A stretch of DNA of 64,000 bases, taken from the NCBI GenBank assembly GCA_012838065.1, contig DUPY01000056.1:23590-87589 (forward strand). Direction: 5' to 3'. Position numbers and translations under genes: made by a program. The notes beneath the pieces are model-generated. The model ran no database searches, was not told where the DNA came from, and saw only the letters and a program-made list of their open reading frames with translations. Source of the DNA: Acholeplasma sp. (GTDB lineage: Bacteria > Bacillota_I > Bacilli_A > Acholeplasmatales > Acholeplasmataceae). Positions 34,969 to 44,467 of the stretch are shown here, in pieces (positions within the stretch are counted from its first letter, which is position 1; each line of letters starts with the position of its first letter).

Positions 34969-37214
34969 TTGAACTTAGAAGTTTAAATAAATTTTTTAAT
35001 AAGGGTAAGAAAAATGAAATTCATGTTTTAAATGATGTTTCGTTATCTCTTCCTGAAAAAGGTTTAGTTGTCATCCTGGGTAGCAGCGGTTCAGGTAAAA
35101 CGACATTACTTAACGTAATAGGTGGACTCGATAAAGTAGGTAGTGGTTCAATTACTTATAAAAATCAAGAAATTAGCCGCTTTAATGTAACAAAATGGGA
35201 TGAACTTAGAAATGAGACCATCGGCTATATTTTCCAAAATTATTACTTACAACCACAATTATCGGTCTATGATAATATCGCTTTTGTCTTAAAAATGATT
35301 GGAATTAAAGACGATGAAGAAATTGATAAGCGCGTTACATACGTACTTAAAGCGCTTGGTATGTATGAATACAGAAAGAAAAAAGCACTACAACTTTCTG
35401 GCGGTCAACAACAACGCGTTGCCATTGCACGTGCACTTGTAAAAAATCCAGATATCATTATTGCTGATGAACCCACTGGAAACTTAGATAGTAAAAATAC
35501 AACCGAGATAATGAATATTATTCAAAAAATATCTAAAGAAAAATTGGTTGTCCTTGTTACACATGAAAAAGAACTTGCTGATTTCTATGCAAATAGAATC
35601 ATTCAAATCGTTGATGGGAAAATTGTTAACGACTATGAAAATATTCAATCTGAACATCATGGCTTACAAGACGATCAAATCATTTACTTAAAGGACTTAG
35701 AAAACAATACAAGCGTCTCTAGTGAACATCTTGAAACGAATCTCTATAGTGATCAGCCAATTAAAGATAAAATTAAAGTTGATTTAGTATATAAAAATAA
35801 TACATTATACTTAAAAGTTGATAGTTCTATCAAAAACATTAAATTAACAAATGAAAACGAAAGTATTAAACTTGTTAAAGAACACTATGTTAAAAAAACA
35901 AGAGAAGAATTATCAAAAACAAGTTATGATGTAAATATTCTTGACCATAGTCACTTACCAAAGGAAAATAAAATTAAAATTTCTGCAAAACGAAACATAA
36001 AACTTGCTTTATCACGAGTCTTAAGTTTCGGTAGAAAAGGAAAACTTATGCTGGCAAGTTTTATCTTAGCCGGAAGTGTAATAGCCTTTTCATTAGCGAT
36101 ATTATTTTCCGGATTAATTATTAATCCAGCGACAAGCTATCCAAAAGACACAATAGAAGTTTATGTTGAAGATAGTTATTTGATACAACATTCACTGGAT
36201 ACATATTACACATATGGTCAATTTATGGAACGTATTGATAGTAATCGATTCCTTATAAAACAAGGCAAAAACGGTACATTCCATTTGGCTACAGTAAGTT
36301 TTATTATTCCAGGTTTTGAAAGTACTAAAAGTGTGGCTCCTGAAGGAAATATTATGTTTAAAGAAAACTTTAATGATAAAGATTTAAAGCATGGTACGAT
36401 GACACAGAGTAAAGACGAAGTTATTATTTCGCTTACAATTGCTCAGCAATTACTTAATATCGAATCGGGCTTTTTTGGACAAATTAATTATAGTGGTAAT
36501 GACTTAGGTGTTTGGACAATTAATGATTTATTCAAGGAAAAATTCACATTAGATATAAATGGTAAATCGGTTGAAGTAAAAGTATCAGGTGTTTCTAAAG
36601 AAGAAACAATGGCGATTTACATCAATGAAGAACTTTACAATGATGTTTTAAAACTTCATGGATTAAATAGTAGAGAACAAGCGTATACTGGTGCGCACTC
36701 TATTATAGTTTTTGCAAACAACGGACAAACACTTATTGATCGTTTTAATGACAATGTTAAAATTAAAGACATTTACCAAGATGCCTATGATTCAGCTAAA
36801 CGAAATAATGAAATGATGTTACCGACAATACTTCCAATTGTCATTATTTTCTTAAGTTTTACATTCTTAGGATTCTATTTTGTTATTCGTTCATCGATGA
36901 TTTCACGTATCCAAGAAATTGGTATATATCGTGCGCTTGGCGTAAAACGATTAGAAATTATATCAATGTTTTTCTTTGAAATTATTGTTTTAACAACGGT
37001 TTCAACATTAATTGGATACTTATTAGGTTTCCGTCTTGTAAAACTCCTATCTAGTGGTATACTAGGGTTGCTCAATGTGTTTGGTATAAATGCGTTTAGT
37101 TTCATGTTAGGTTTAATCGCAGTCTATGCCTTTAATTTATTTGCAGGATTATTACCAGTATTTGGATTGCTTAGAAAAACACCAGCTCAAATATTAACTC
37201 AATATGATATTTAG
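34965..37214 (+). CDS. MacB-like ABC transporter, ATPase fused to FtsX-type permease (second of pair)
   Basis: A 749-residue partner with the same plan: ATPase (GSSGSGKTT near 43, signature LSGGQQQR near 145, Walker [11 protein letters not shown] near 165), a linker of about 120 residues rich in charged residues, a helix near 365-385, an outside domain of about 230 residues, and three helices near 625-745 with ISRIQEIGIYRALGVKR. Both ATPase sites look intact. The two genes overlap by 4 bases (ATGA), and the outer domains are unlike one another in length, so a heterodimer is likely. It is followed 10 bases later by a membrane-anchored hydrolase. Confidence 0.88.
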   Translation: MIELRSLNKFFNKGKKNEIHVLNDVSLSLPEKGLVVILGSSGSGKTTLLNVIGGLDKVGSGSITYKNQEISRFNVTKWDELRNETIGYIFQNYYLQPQLSVYDNIAFVLKMIGIKDDEEIDKRVTYVLKALGMYEYRKKKALQLSGGQQQRVAIARALVKNPDIIIADEPTGNLDSKNTTEIMNIIQKISKEKLVVLVTHEKELADFYANRIIQIVDGKIVNDYENIQSEHHGLQDDQIIYLKDLENNTSVSSEHLETNLYSDQPIKDKIKVDLVYKNNTLYLKVDSSIKNIKLTNENESIKLVKEHYVKKTREELSKTSYDVNILDHSHLPKENKIKISAKRNIKLALSRVLSFGRKGKLMLASFILAGSVIAFSLAILFSGLIINPATSYPKDTIEVYVEDSYLIQHSLDTYYTYGQFMERIDSNRFLIKQGKNGTFHLATVSFIIPGFESTKSVAPEGNIMFKENFNDKDLKHGTMTQSKDEVIISLTIAQQLLNIESGFFGQINYSGNDLGVWTINDLFKEKFTLDINGKSVEVKVSGVSKEETMAIYINEELYNDVLKLHGLNSREQAYTGAHSIIVFANNGQTLIDRFNDNVKIKDIYQDAYDSAKRNNEMMLPTILPIVIIFLSFTFLGFYFVIRSSMISRIQEIGIYRALGVKRLEIISMFFFEIIVLTTVSTLIGYLLGFRLVKLLSSGILGLLNVFGINAFSFMLGLIAVYAFNLFAGLLPVFGLLRKTPAQILTQYDI

Positions 37215-37223
37215 GAGTAGAAT

Positions 37224-38273
37224 ATGTTTAAAAAACTAATAAATAAAATAACAAGTTTATCAAATACAAAAAAGGTTTTGTTACTAACGATTCTAATCAT
37301 CATTGTTCAAATTCTTTTCTTAAATGTTCAAAGTGCATTTAAACCGCTCGATATATTTCTTATCTTAATTAAAGCAGCACTACTTGTTTTAATTTTTAGA
37401 ATTTGGATTAAGGTTTCAAAAGAAAAAGGTAATGAAAAGTTTTTGTATAGCAATATATTTATATCAGTAGTTATTATGTTTACAAGTTTATTCTTTATTG
37501 TATATCACGTACAAAATGACTTCTTATTTCACCCAGGCAATAGTCGCGTAAATGAACAAAATCATGAGAATCTAGATGCTAGCGTCTATGAAGTTATTCA
37601 ATTTAATGATTATACGGGATACTATAAAAAAGGTGTAGAAGGTAGCAACCACTTAATTTTATATTTTGGTGGTAACTCTGAATATGGTGCAACAACCATT
37701 CGCAAATTTGGTGACTTAGAAGATTTGACAATAACGGAAGATGATATGCTAAATAATTATAACGTCCTCATGTTTGATTATCCGGGTTATGGTAAATCTA
37801 AAGGACAGCCAAAGGAACAAACAATTTTTAAAATGGCACTTGACGTTTACGATTTCGTAATTTCAGATGCAAGATTTAAAGATTTTGAGTTAACAGTCGT
37901 AGGATTTAGTATTGGGACAGGACCTGCAAGTTATCTTGCAAAAGAGCGCGACGTTAAAAAGTTGATTTTAGTTGCGCCATATACTAATGGTTATGATTTG
38001 TTTAATCAGTTTGTGCCAATATTTTATGGTCCAACAACATGGATTCTAACGAATCAATTACGTAACGATCAACATTTAAAAGACTATAAAGGTAAGTTGT
38101 TAATACTTGCGACAACAGACGACGAACTTGTAAAATATGAATTAACTAAAAAGTTGGTATTAAATTTAGATAATGTTGATTTAACGTTTAAGACAAGAGA
38201 AGGGTTTACACACAATTATTTCTTTGTTGATCAAGCATCTGTGCAGATTATGTCAGATTTTATCGAAAGTTAG
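37224..38273 (+). CDS. Membrane-anchored alpha/beta-hydrolase, BEM46/YqkD-like
   Basis: A 349-residue protein with three N-terminal helices (about 15-35, 43-62 and 78-98) then a hydrolase domain. LYFGGNSEYGA near 153 is the oxyanion-region loop, FDYPGYGKSKGQP near 187 is the family-typical stretch, the nucleophile elbow is GFSIGTGP near 227, the Asp is in TTDDELV near 296 and the His in FTHNYF near 333. It likely faces the outside or the membrane surface. It shares the operon with the fused ABC pair (AGGAG before its ATG), hinting at processing of the transporter's substrate. A TTCG-loop terminator closes the unit. Confidence 0.75.
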   Translation: MFKKLINKITSLSNTKKVLLLTILIIIVQILFLNVQSAFKPLDIFLILIKAALLVLIFRIWIKVSKEKGNEKFLYSNIFISVVIMFTSLFFIVYHVQNDFLFHPGNSRVNEQNHENLDASVYEVIQFNDYTGYYKKGVEGSNHLILYFGGNSEYGATTIRKFGDLEDLTITEDDMLNNYNVLMFDYPGYGKSKGQPKEQTIFKMALDVYDFVISDARFKDFELTVVGFSIGTGPASYLAKERDVKKLILVAPYTNGYDLFNQFVPIFYGPTTWILTNQLRNDQHLKDYKGKLLILATTDDELVKYELTKKLVLNLDNVDLTFKTREGFTHNYFFVDQASVQIMSDFIES

Positions 38274-38288
38274 TTATTTCTATGTTTT

Positions 38289-38320
38289 AGGAGAAAACTT
38301 CGGTTTTCTCCTTTTATTTT
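38289..38320 (+). terminator. Terminator with TTCG tetraloop after the hydrolase gene
   Basis: AGGAGAAAAC (38289-38298) and GTTTTCTCCT (38303-38312) form a perfect 10-bp stem closed by TTCG, then TTTATTTT. Confidence 0.95.
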
Positions 38321-38353
38321 AGGGACGAAATCAAAGTAGTTATGCTGTTTTTA

Positions 38354-38362
38354 TGATAAAAT
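38354..38362 (+). promoter_or_regulatory. Extended -10 element of the rnr-smpB promoter
   Basis: TGATAAAAT, 20 bases before the rnr start codon. No -35 stands out. Confidence 0.5.
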
Positions 38363-38381
38363 AAATTAAGTGAGGAATAAC

Positions 38382-40394
38382 ATGGAAAATATCTATTTAA
38401 AATTTTATGAAGAGGATAAGGATCTCATCCATAAAGATGAGTTTGGTGAAATTGATTTAGCCCAATACCCGTTTTTAACATTTGAAGATCCTTTTTATAA
38501 GTTAAGAAAAAACATTTATATAGGCAAACTTGACCGAAAGAGTACGTTCGGTTTTTTACGCCAAAAAGAAAGTGACATTTATATTGATGGTCCTGAGTTA
38601 ATGGACGCTATGGATAATGACATTGTCTTAGTTGAAGTCCCTAATTTTGAAGCGCGCATTGTGGCGATATTAAAACGAGCGTTAGAGCATATTGTCGTAA
38701 CGGTTAAAACGACGAAGAAAGGCAAGCTTCGATTATATACAGATGTTGATTTGGGCAGAAGAATTGAAGTTGAGCATTTAGAACATGTGGTTAGTGGACA
38801 TGTACTTTTATTAAACGTTGAGCATATTTCAAAAAATACGATTTTCTGTTCACTAAATAAAATCATTGGTCATGTTAACGATCCAGACATTGAAACACTT
38901 AAAATAGTTAGTAATTTTATGTGGCCAAGCGTCTTTAGTGACGAATTAATCGATAGTATTTCTACTATCAAGATTGACATGGACTTCGAAAAGAAAACAC
39001 GTGAAACTGTTGATGAACTTATTGTTACAATCGATGGTAAAGATGCCAAGGACTTGGATGATGCTATTAGTTTAAAAATGGTTGATGGTAACTATCATTT
39101 AGGTGTTCATATAGCAGATGTAAGTTATTATGTAGAAGAAGATACATTATTAGACAAAGAAGCGTATAAACGTGCAACAAGTGCATACTTGGCTGATCGA
39201 GTTATTCCGATGCTTCCACATAAATTATCAAACGATTGGTGTTCATTAAATCCAAATGAACTAAAACTTACACTTTCATGTTTCATGGTATTAAATAGTG
39301 AAGCTAAAGTTATTGACTATGAAATTAAAAAAACGATTATTAAATCAAACATGCGTTTAACGTATGATGCAGTAAACCAATTGTTTAAACAAAATGAAAC
39401 GATTGGTGATAAACAAATCGATGATATGTTGTTTCGTATGTTAGAACTTTCACAAAAGCTAGCTAAATTACGTCGTCAACGTGGGGAAATTGAGTTTAAA
39501 TCGAGTGAACTTGGATTTAAGGTTAATGAACAGGGTAAAGTTTTAGATGTCTATGAACGTAAGACGGATCAAGCGGAAGCGTTGATTGAATCGCTCATGC
39601 TTATCGCAAATGAGACAGTAGCAAGCCACATGTATCACGCAAGCATACCTTCAATTTATCGTACACATGCCAAACCTGATGCAGACAAATTAAGAAAAGC
39701 GGTAGATTTAATTAGTTTATTAGGTGTAACAAAAGATGTGAAGCATGTTGATAACCCTAAAGTTTTACAAAAAATTGTTGATAAAACTATAGGCTCACCA
39801 TATGAATATATCGTTCATATGACGTTGCTTCGTGCTATGCAGAAAGCAAAATACAACCATCATCAAGATATCCATTATGGCTTAGGTGCACAGTTTTATG
39901 CACACTTCACTTCGCCTATTCGTAGATATCCAGATTTAATACTACATCGTTTAATTCATAAATTCGTTTTAAATGAAACAAACGATTTCAAAAAAGACTA
40001 CGAATATTATGAATCAAACATGCATGAAATTGCTGAACACACATCGCTTCAAGAACGAACAGCTGTACAAATGGAACGCGAAGTAGCGAAACTTAAGAGT
40101 TGTGAGTATATGCAAGACAAGCTCTTTATGAAATTCAAAGGTACCATTACACAATTGATGAAATCCGGTATGTTTGTTAAACTTGATAATGGAATTGAAG
40201 GTTTTTTAGCTCTTAGAAGTTTAAGAGATTATTACAGTTTTGACGAGTCACAAATGCTTTACGTAACTGCCTATGGTAAGAAATTACGCTTAGGTGATCG
40301 TATTGATGTTGTTGTAACGGATGTTAACATTGTTGAAAGACATATCGATTTTGGTTTATATGAGGAAAATAAGAAATGGAAAAAACGAAGTTAA
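38382..40394 (+). CDS. rnr: Ribonuclease R
   Basis: A 670-residue 3'-5' exoribonuclease. The RNB catalytic domain has TIDGKDAKDLDDAI near residue 214, whose Asp residues bind the metal, GVHIADVSYYV near 240, and FTSPIRRYPDLILHR near 508; an S1 domain (KFKGTITQLMKSGMFVKL) lies at about 580-665. The N-terminal cold-shock-like domains are shortened compared with E. coli RNase R. A longer frame begins at 38370, but AGTGAGGA precedes the ATG at 38382. It degrades structured RNA and, with SmpB-tmRNA, faulty mRNAs. It overlaps smpB by 19 bases. Confidence 0.95.
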   Translation: MENIYLKFYEEDKDLIHKDEFGEIDLAQYPFLTFEDPFYKLRKNIYIGKLDRKSTFGFLRQKESDIYIDGPELMDAMDNDIVLVEVPNFEARIVAILKRALEHIVVTVKTTKKGKLRLYTDVDLGRRIEVEHLEHVVSGHVLLLNVEHISKNTIFCSLNKIIGHVNDPDIETLKIVSNFMWPSVFSDELIDSISTIKIDMDFEKKTRETVDELIVTIDGKDAKDLDDAISLKMVDGNYHLGVHIADVSYYVEEDTLLDKEAYKRATSAYLADRVIPMLPHKLSNDWCSLNPNELKLTLSCFMVLNSEAKVIDYEIKKTIIKSNMRLTYDAVNQLFKQNETIGDKQIDDMLFRMLELSQKLAKLRRQRGEIEFKSSELGFKVNEQGKVLDVYERKTDQAEALIESLMLIANETVASHMYHASIPSIYRTHAKPDADKLRKAVDLISLLGVTKDVKHVDNPKVLQKIVDKTIGSPYEYIVHMTLLRAMQKAKYNHHQDIHYGLGAQFYAHFTSPIRRYPDLILHRLIHKFVLNETNDFKKDYEYYESNMHEIAEHTSLQERTAVQMEREVAKLKSCEYMQDKLFMKFKGTITQLMKSGMFVKLDNGIEGFLALRSLRDYYSFDESQMLYVTAYGKKLRLGDRIDVVVTDVNIVERHIDFGLYEENKKWKKRS

Positions 40395-40828
40395 TTGCAC
40401 AAAATAAAAAAGCCCGCCATGATTATTTTATTGAAGATACATTTGAAGCGGGAATCCAACTTGTTGGAAGCGAAATAAAATCAATACGCTTAGGAAAAGT
40501 CAATTTAAATGACGCTTTTGTTGTTATTCGCGGCAATCAAGCGTATTTATCAAACATGCATATTTCTAAATATGATTTTTCAAATCGCTTTAATCATGAG
40601 GAAACACGTACAAGAAAGTTATTACTTCATAAACGTGAAATTTTAAAATTAGATGCGAAAACTAGAGAGCAAGGTTATACAATTATTCCGTTGAAAATTT
40701 ACTTTAAAGAAGCTTTAGTTAAAGTAGAAATTGGGGTAGCGAAAGGAAAGAAACTTCATGACAAACGAGAAAGCATGAAAGAAGCAGATGCTAAGATGCG
40801 CATGAAGAAAATTTTAAAGAAATATTAA
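40376..40828 (+). CDS. smpB: tmRNA-binding protein SmpB
   Basis: A 150-residue SmpB. It shows NKKARHDYFIEDTFEAGI near residue 9, LVGSEIKSIR near 29, and the C-terminal LHDKRESMKEADAKMRM typical of the tail that enters the ribosomal decoding centre. It partners tmRNA in trans-translation. The start is inside rnr with GAGGAAAA upstream; the rnr-smpB order is common in Bacillota. I looked for ssrA immediately downstream and did not see it: the next gene begins 21 bases later. Confidence 0.96.
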   Translation: MEKTKLIAQNKKARHDYFIEDTFEAGIQLVGSEIKSIRLGKVNLNDAFVVIRGNQAYLSNMHISKYDFSNRFNHEETRTRKLLLHKREILKLDAKTREQGYTIIPLKIYFKEALVKVEIGVAKGKKLHDKRESMKEADAKMRMKKILKKY

Positions 40829-40849
40829 TAACCAGATAAGGAGTTTTAC

Positions 40850-42577
40850 ATGAAGAAGATTTTACAACTTTTAAAACCTTATTGGAAAAAGTTATCCGTG
40901 TCCCTATTTTTAAAAGTTGTGGGCACGATATGTGATTTACTATTACCATGGTTAATTGCATATATGATTGATGAGGAAATACCAAGGTTACAATTACAAA
41001 GTAATCAATCGTTAAACACCCTATATGGCTTAGGGTTTTTAATGGTGTTAATTGCATTATTAGGCTTTAGATTAAATGTATTTGCTAATCGACAGGCTGA
41101 ATACATTGCAGCATATGCAACAGAGACGTTAAGAAACGAAGTGTTTGAAAAAATACAAACACTGTCATCAAAACAAGTAGATGGCCTAACAAGACCATCT
41201 TTAATTTCTAGAATGACAACAGATACGTATAACTTATACAGTGCAATGGCTAGTATTCAACGTATTGGTATACGTGCACCAGTTTTATTATTTGGTGGAA
41301 TTATCGTTTCCTTTTCACTAGATCCAATTTTAACACTCGTTATGCTTGCAACACTTCCTTTTGTTGTATTAGTTACAACGTATTCAACCAAACGAAGTTT
41401 ACCACTTTATAAAAACACACAAAAGTATACGGATTATTTAATATTAAAAATCCGTTCGTTCATTCAAGGTGTACGCGTTATACGTGCACTTTCAATGAAA
41501 GAATATGAAAAAGACTCGTTTAAGAAAGTAAATGAGCGCGTTATAGAAGCAGAATTAGAAGCACATCGTGTTGTTTCTAAGGTTGGACCATTGATGTCTA
41601 TAATTATGAATTTAGGTTTAGTTATCGTATTAGTTATAGGTGCTTATAGAATCTTTGGCGGGACAACAAACAAAGGTCAAATTATGGCGCTTGTAACATA
41701 CTTTACGATTATCTTAAACGCTATGATGTCTATTACACGTGTCTTTATTTTACTATCTCGTGCAAACGCATCTGCTCAAAGAATTGATGAAATTATGGAA
41801 TTAGAAGAGGATATCGTAAGTGGTGAACTAAAAGAAATTGAAAAGGTTGAACCACTCTTAGAGTTTCATCATGTTAATTTTTCATATAATGGTAAAGTTA
41901 ACAATATCAGTGATGCCACTTTCTCAATAAAAACTGGGGAAACATTAGGTATTATTGGTGGTACTGGTAGTGGTAAGACCACACTAATTCAACTTATAAT
42001 GCGTTTTTACGATGCCCAAAGTGGTAAAATTATTTATCGAGGAAAACATATTGAATCTTACGATTTGAAAACACTTAGAAATGATATGGCTGCAGTACTT
42101 CAACAAGATTTAATCTTTAGTGGTACGATTCTTGATAACTTAACACTTGGAAAAAACTACGATATGAAAGATATTGAAGAGGCAATTCGAATTGCTTCTG
42201 CTGATTTCATCTATGAAAAACCGGAAGGGCTCGATTACAAAGTTCACGCTAAAGGAACAAACTTAAGCGGTGGACAAAAACAACGTATTTTAATCGCAAG
42301 AGCCTTACTTAAAAATCCAAGCGTCTTAATATTGGATGATGCATCATCAGCACTTGACTATGAGACAGATATGAAAATACGTCAAGCGCTAAGAAGTTAT
42401 AACAATATGACAAAAATTATTGTTGCACAACGTATATCAAGTATTAAAGATGCGGATTTAATTTTACTTATAGATGAAGGTAAAATTATTGCCAAAGGTA
42501 CACATGAACACTTAATAGAAACAAATGAACAATATCGAACCATTTATGAACATCAGCTAGGGGGTGAAGTGTTATGA
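40850..42577 (+). CDS. Heterodimeric ABC exporter, subunit with the non-catalytic site
   Basis: A 575-residue exporter half: six-helix membrane domain (residues about 15-315) then an ATPase. Walker A is GGTGSGKTT near 367. The signature LSGGQKQR (472-479) is intact. In Walker B (ILDDASSALD) Asp497 replaces the catalytic Glu, and the switch His is Gln527 (VAQRIS). This is the degenerate-site pattern of TM287/LmrC/YheI-type subunits. AAGGAG precedes the ATG. It overlaps its partner by 4 bases. Such pairs export drugs, peptides or lipids; the substrate is unknown. Confidence 0.92.
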   Translation: MKKILQLLKPYWKKLSVSLFLKVVGTICDLLLPWLIAYMIDEEIPRLQLQSNQSLNTLYGLGFLMVLIALLGFRLNVFANRQAEYIAAYATETLRNEVFEKIQTLSSKQVDGLTRPSLISRMTTDTYNLYSAMASIQRIGIRAPVLLFGGIIVSFSLDPILTLVMLATLPFVVLVTTYSTKRSLPLYKNTQKYTDYLILKIRSFIQGVRVIRALSMKEYEKDSFKKVNERVIEAELEAHRVVSKVGPLMSIIMNLGLVIVLVIGAYRIFGGTTNKGQIMALVTYFTIILNAMMSITRVFILLSRANASAQRIDEIMELEEDIVSGELKEIEKVEPLLEFHHVNFSYNGKVNNISDATFSIKTGETLGIIGGTGSGKTTLIQLIMRFYDAQSGKIIYRGKHIESYDLKTLRNDMAAVLQQDLIFSGTILDNLTLGKNYDMKDIEEAIRIASADFIYEKPEGLDYKVHAKGTNLSGGQKQRILIARALLKNPSVLILDDASSALDYETDMKIRQALRSYNNMTKIIVAQRISSIKDADLILLIDEGKIIAKGTHEHLIETNEQYRTIYEHQLGGEVL

Positions 42578-44358
42578 TGCGCCCACAACGACCTCAAGGC
42601 AGAGGTAGAGGTCAAGCTGTTGAAAAACCTCAAAATGCTCGTACAGTTTTACAAAGATTATGGAAATACTTATATTTCTATAAGAAAAGATTTTTCGTTG
42701 CTGTATTTTTAACAATTGTTGCAAACGTCTTTTCATTAATTGGACCATTTTTAACTGGTAAAGCGATCGCTGCTATGGAAGGTACAGTTGACTTTGAAAA
42801 AGTCTTTCTATTTACAGGTTTAATGGTTGTGTTCTATATTTTAAGTTCCGTCTTAAACTATATTTTGTCGCGATCAATGATTCGAATCGCTCAAAGTGTT
42901 GTCTTCAAATTAAGACAAGATGTGTTTAATAAGTTAAATAACATTGATATTTCATATTTTGATCGAACGCAAACGGGTGATATATTAAGCCGTATGACTT
43001 ACGATATTGATACACTAGGTACATCGTTAGCAAGCGATGTTATCGGTATTTTCACAAGCGTTATTACAGTTGCAATATCACTTGTCATGATGATTATTAT
43101 GTCACCGATTTTGGTTGCAATTTTCTTAGTGACACTTCCAATATCCGTCATTCTTACAAGAAAATTATCAAGAAAAGTTAAAGAAAAATATCGTATTCGT
43201 AACGCAGATCTTGGAAATATGAATGGCTATGTCGAAGAAATGATTACAGGTCAAAAAACAATTCAAGCATATACGCAAGAACAATACGTTTATGAACAAT
43301 TTAAAAAGCACAACAAAACAGCTGCAGATTCTACGTATAATGCAGGATATGTCGGTTCAACTGTTGGACCAACTGTAAACTTTATGAGCAACTTATCCGT
43401 AGCACTTGTTGGTGTCTTTGGCGCAATCCTTTACTTCTTAGGCAGTATTCCATTTTCAACATACACAAGTTTTACGTTGTACTCAAGAAGATTTTCTGGT
43501 CCAATCAACCAAATTTCAAACATTATCGCTGATATTCAAAGCGCTTTAGCAGCAAGCGAACGTATTTTTAGACTTATTGATTATCCTAATGAAAAAGAAG
43601 ACGCTGCTGATGCGAAAGCACTTGATGAAGTTTCTGGAAATATTACATTAAATGATGTAACCTTTGGTTATGTCAAAGACCAAATGGTTTTAAAAAATGT
43701 CTCATTAAATGTAAAACAAGGAGATGTCGTTGCGATTGTTGGCCCTACAGGTAGCGGAAAGACAACGCTAGTAAACTTGCTCATGAGATTTTATGATATA
43801 AATACAGGAACGTTGTCACTCGATAATGATAGCGTAACAAACATTAGACGTGATGACTTACGCCGTGCATTTACAATGGTACTACAAGATACATGGATAT
43901 TTTATGGCACTATTTATGAAAATATTACTTATGGACATGAAAATGTTTCGATGGAAAAAGTCATAGAAGCTGCTAAAAAAGCACATATCCATCAGTTTAT
44001 TGAAAGTCTTCCAGACGGTTATAATACTAAGATGACTGATGATGGACTCAATATTTCAAAAGGACAAAGACAATTGCTTGTTATTGCGCGTGCCATGTTA
44101 TCGGATGCGAAAATATTAATTTTAGATGAGGCAACGTCAAATGTTGATACTTATACAGAAATTAAGATCCAAGAAGCGATGAAACAATTGATGAAGGGTA
44201 AGACAACATTTGTTATTGCTCATAGACTTTCGACAATTAAAGAAGCTGATCAAATCATCGTCTTAAAAGAAGGTCAAATTATTGAAATTGGAACGCACGA
44301 AAGCTTATTAAGCCAAGATACATTTTATGCAAAACTATTTAATAGTCAGTTTAATTAA
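42574..44358 (+). CDS. Heterodimeric ABC exporter, catalytic subunit
   Basis: A 594-residue partner with the same domain plan and an N-terminal extension of about 20 residues rich in Pro, Arg and Gly. Walker A GPTGSGKTT is near 394; the catalytic Glu519 (ILDEATSNVD) and switch His550 (IAHRLS) are present, but the signature reads ISKGQRQ (Ser495-Lys-Gly), not LSGGQ. Thus its own Walker site pairs with the intact signature of the first subunit to form the one active site. This matches TM288/LmrD/YheH. A terminator follows. Confidence 0.92.
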   Translation: MMRPQRPQGRGRGQAVEKPQNARTVLQRLWKYLYFYKKRFFVAVFLTIVANVFSLIGPFLTGKAIAAMEGTVDFEKVFLFTGLMVVFYILSSVLNYILSRSMIRIAQSVVFKLRQDVFNKLNNIDISYFDRTQTGDILSRMTYDIDTLGTSLASDVIGIFTSVITVAISLVMMIIMSPILVAIFLVTLPISVILTRKLSRKVKEKYRIRNADLGNMNGYVEEMITGQKTIQAYTQEQYVYEQFKKHNKTAADSTYNAGYVGSTVGPTVNFMSNLSVALVGVFGAILYFLGSIPFSTYTSFTLYSRRFSGPINQISNIIADIQSALAASERIFRLIDYPNEKEDAADAKALDEVSGNITLNDVTFGYVKDQMVLKNVSLNVKQGDVVAIVGPTGSGKTTLVNLLMRFYDINTGTLSLDNDSVTNIRRDDLRRAFTMVLQDTWIFYGTIYENITYGHENVSMEKVIEAAKKAHIHQFIESLPDGYNTKMTDDGLNISKGQRQLLVIARAMLSDAKILILDEATSNVDTYTEIKIQEAMKQLMKGKTTFVIAHRLSTIKEADQIIVLKEGQIIEIGTHESLLSQDTFYAKLFNSQFN

Positions 44359-44364
44359 TAACAT

Positions 44365-44395
44365 AAAACCTCAGATTTTTTCTGAGGTTTTCTTT
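44365..44395 (+). terminator. Terminator after the ABC exporter pair
   Basis: AAAACCTCAGA (44365-44375) and TCTGAGGTTTT (44381-44391) form an 11-bp stem, followed by CTTT. Confidence 0.88.
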
Positions 44396-44437
44396 ATATC
44401 TTTTTTAAGTATCCATCATACGAATTGTATCTATATA

Positions 44438-44446
44438 TGGTAAAAT
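44438..44446 (+). promoter_or_regulatory. Extended -10 element before the patatin-PAP2 operon
   Basis: TGGTAAAAT, about 22 bases before the ATG at 44468. No -35 at standard spacing. Confidence 0.45.
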
Positions 44447-44467
44447 ATATAAAAAAGAGGTGGGTTT

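Noticed and set aside
40829..40849. ssrA (tmRNA) downstream of smpB
   Set aside because: Only 21 bases separate smpB from the ABC exporter gene, and no tRNA-like ends or tag frame were seen in the flanks.
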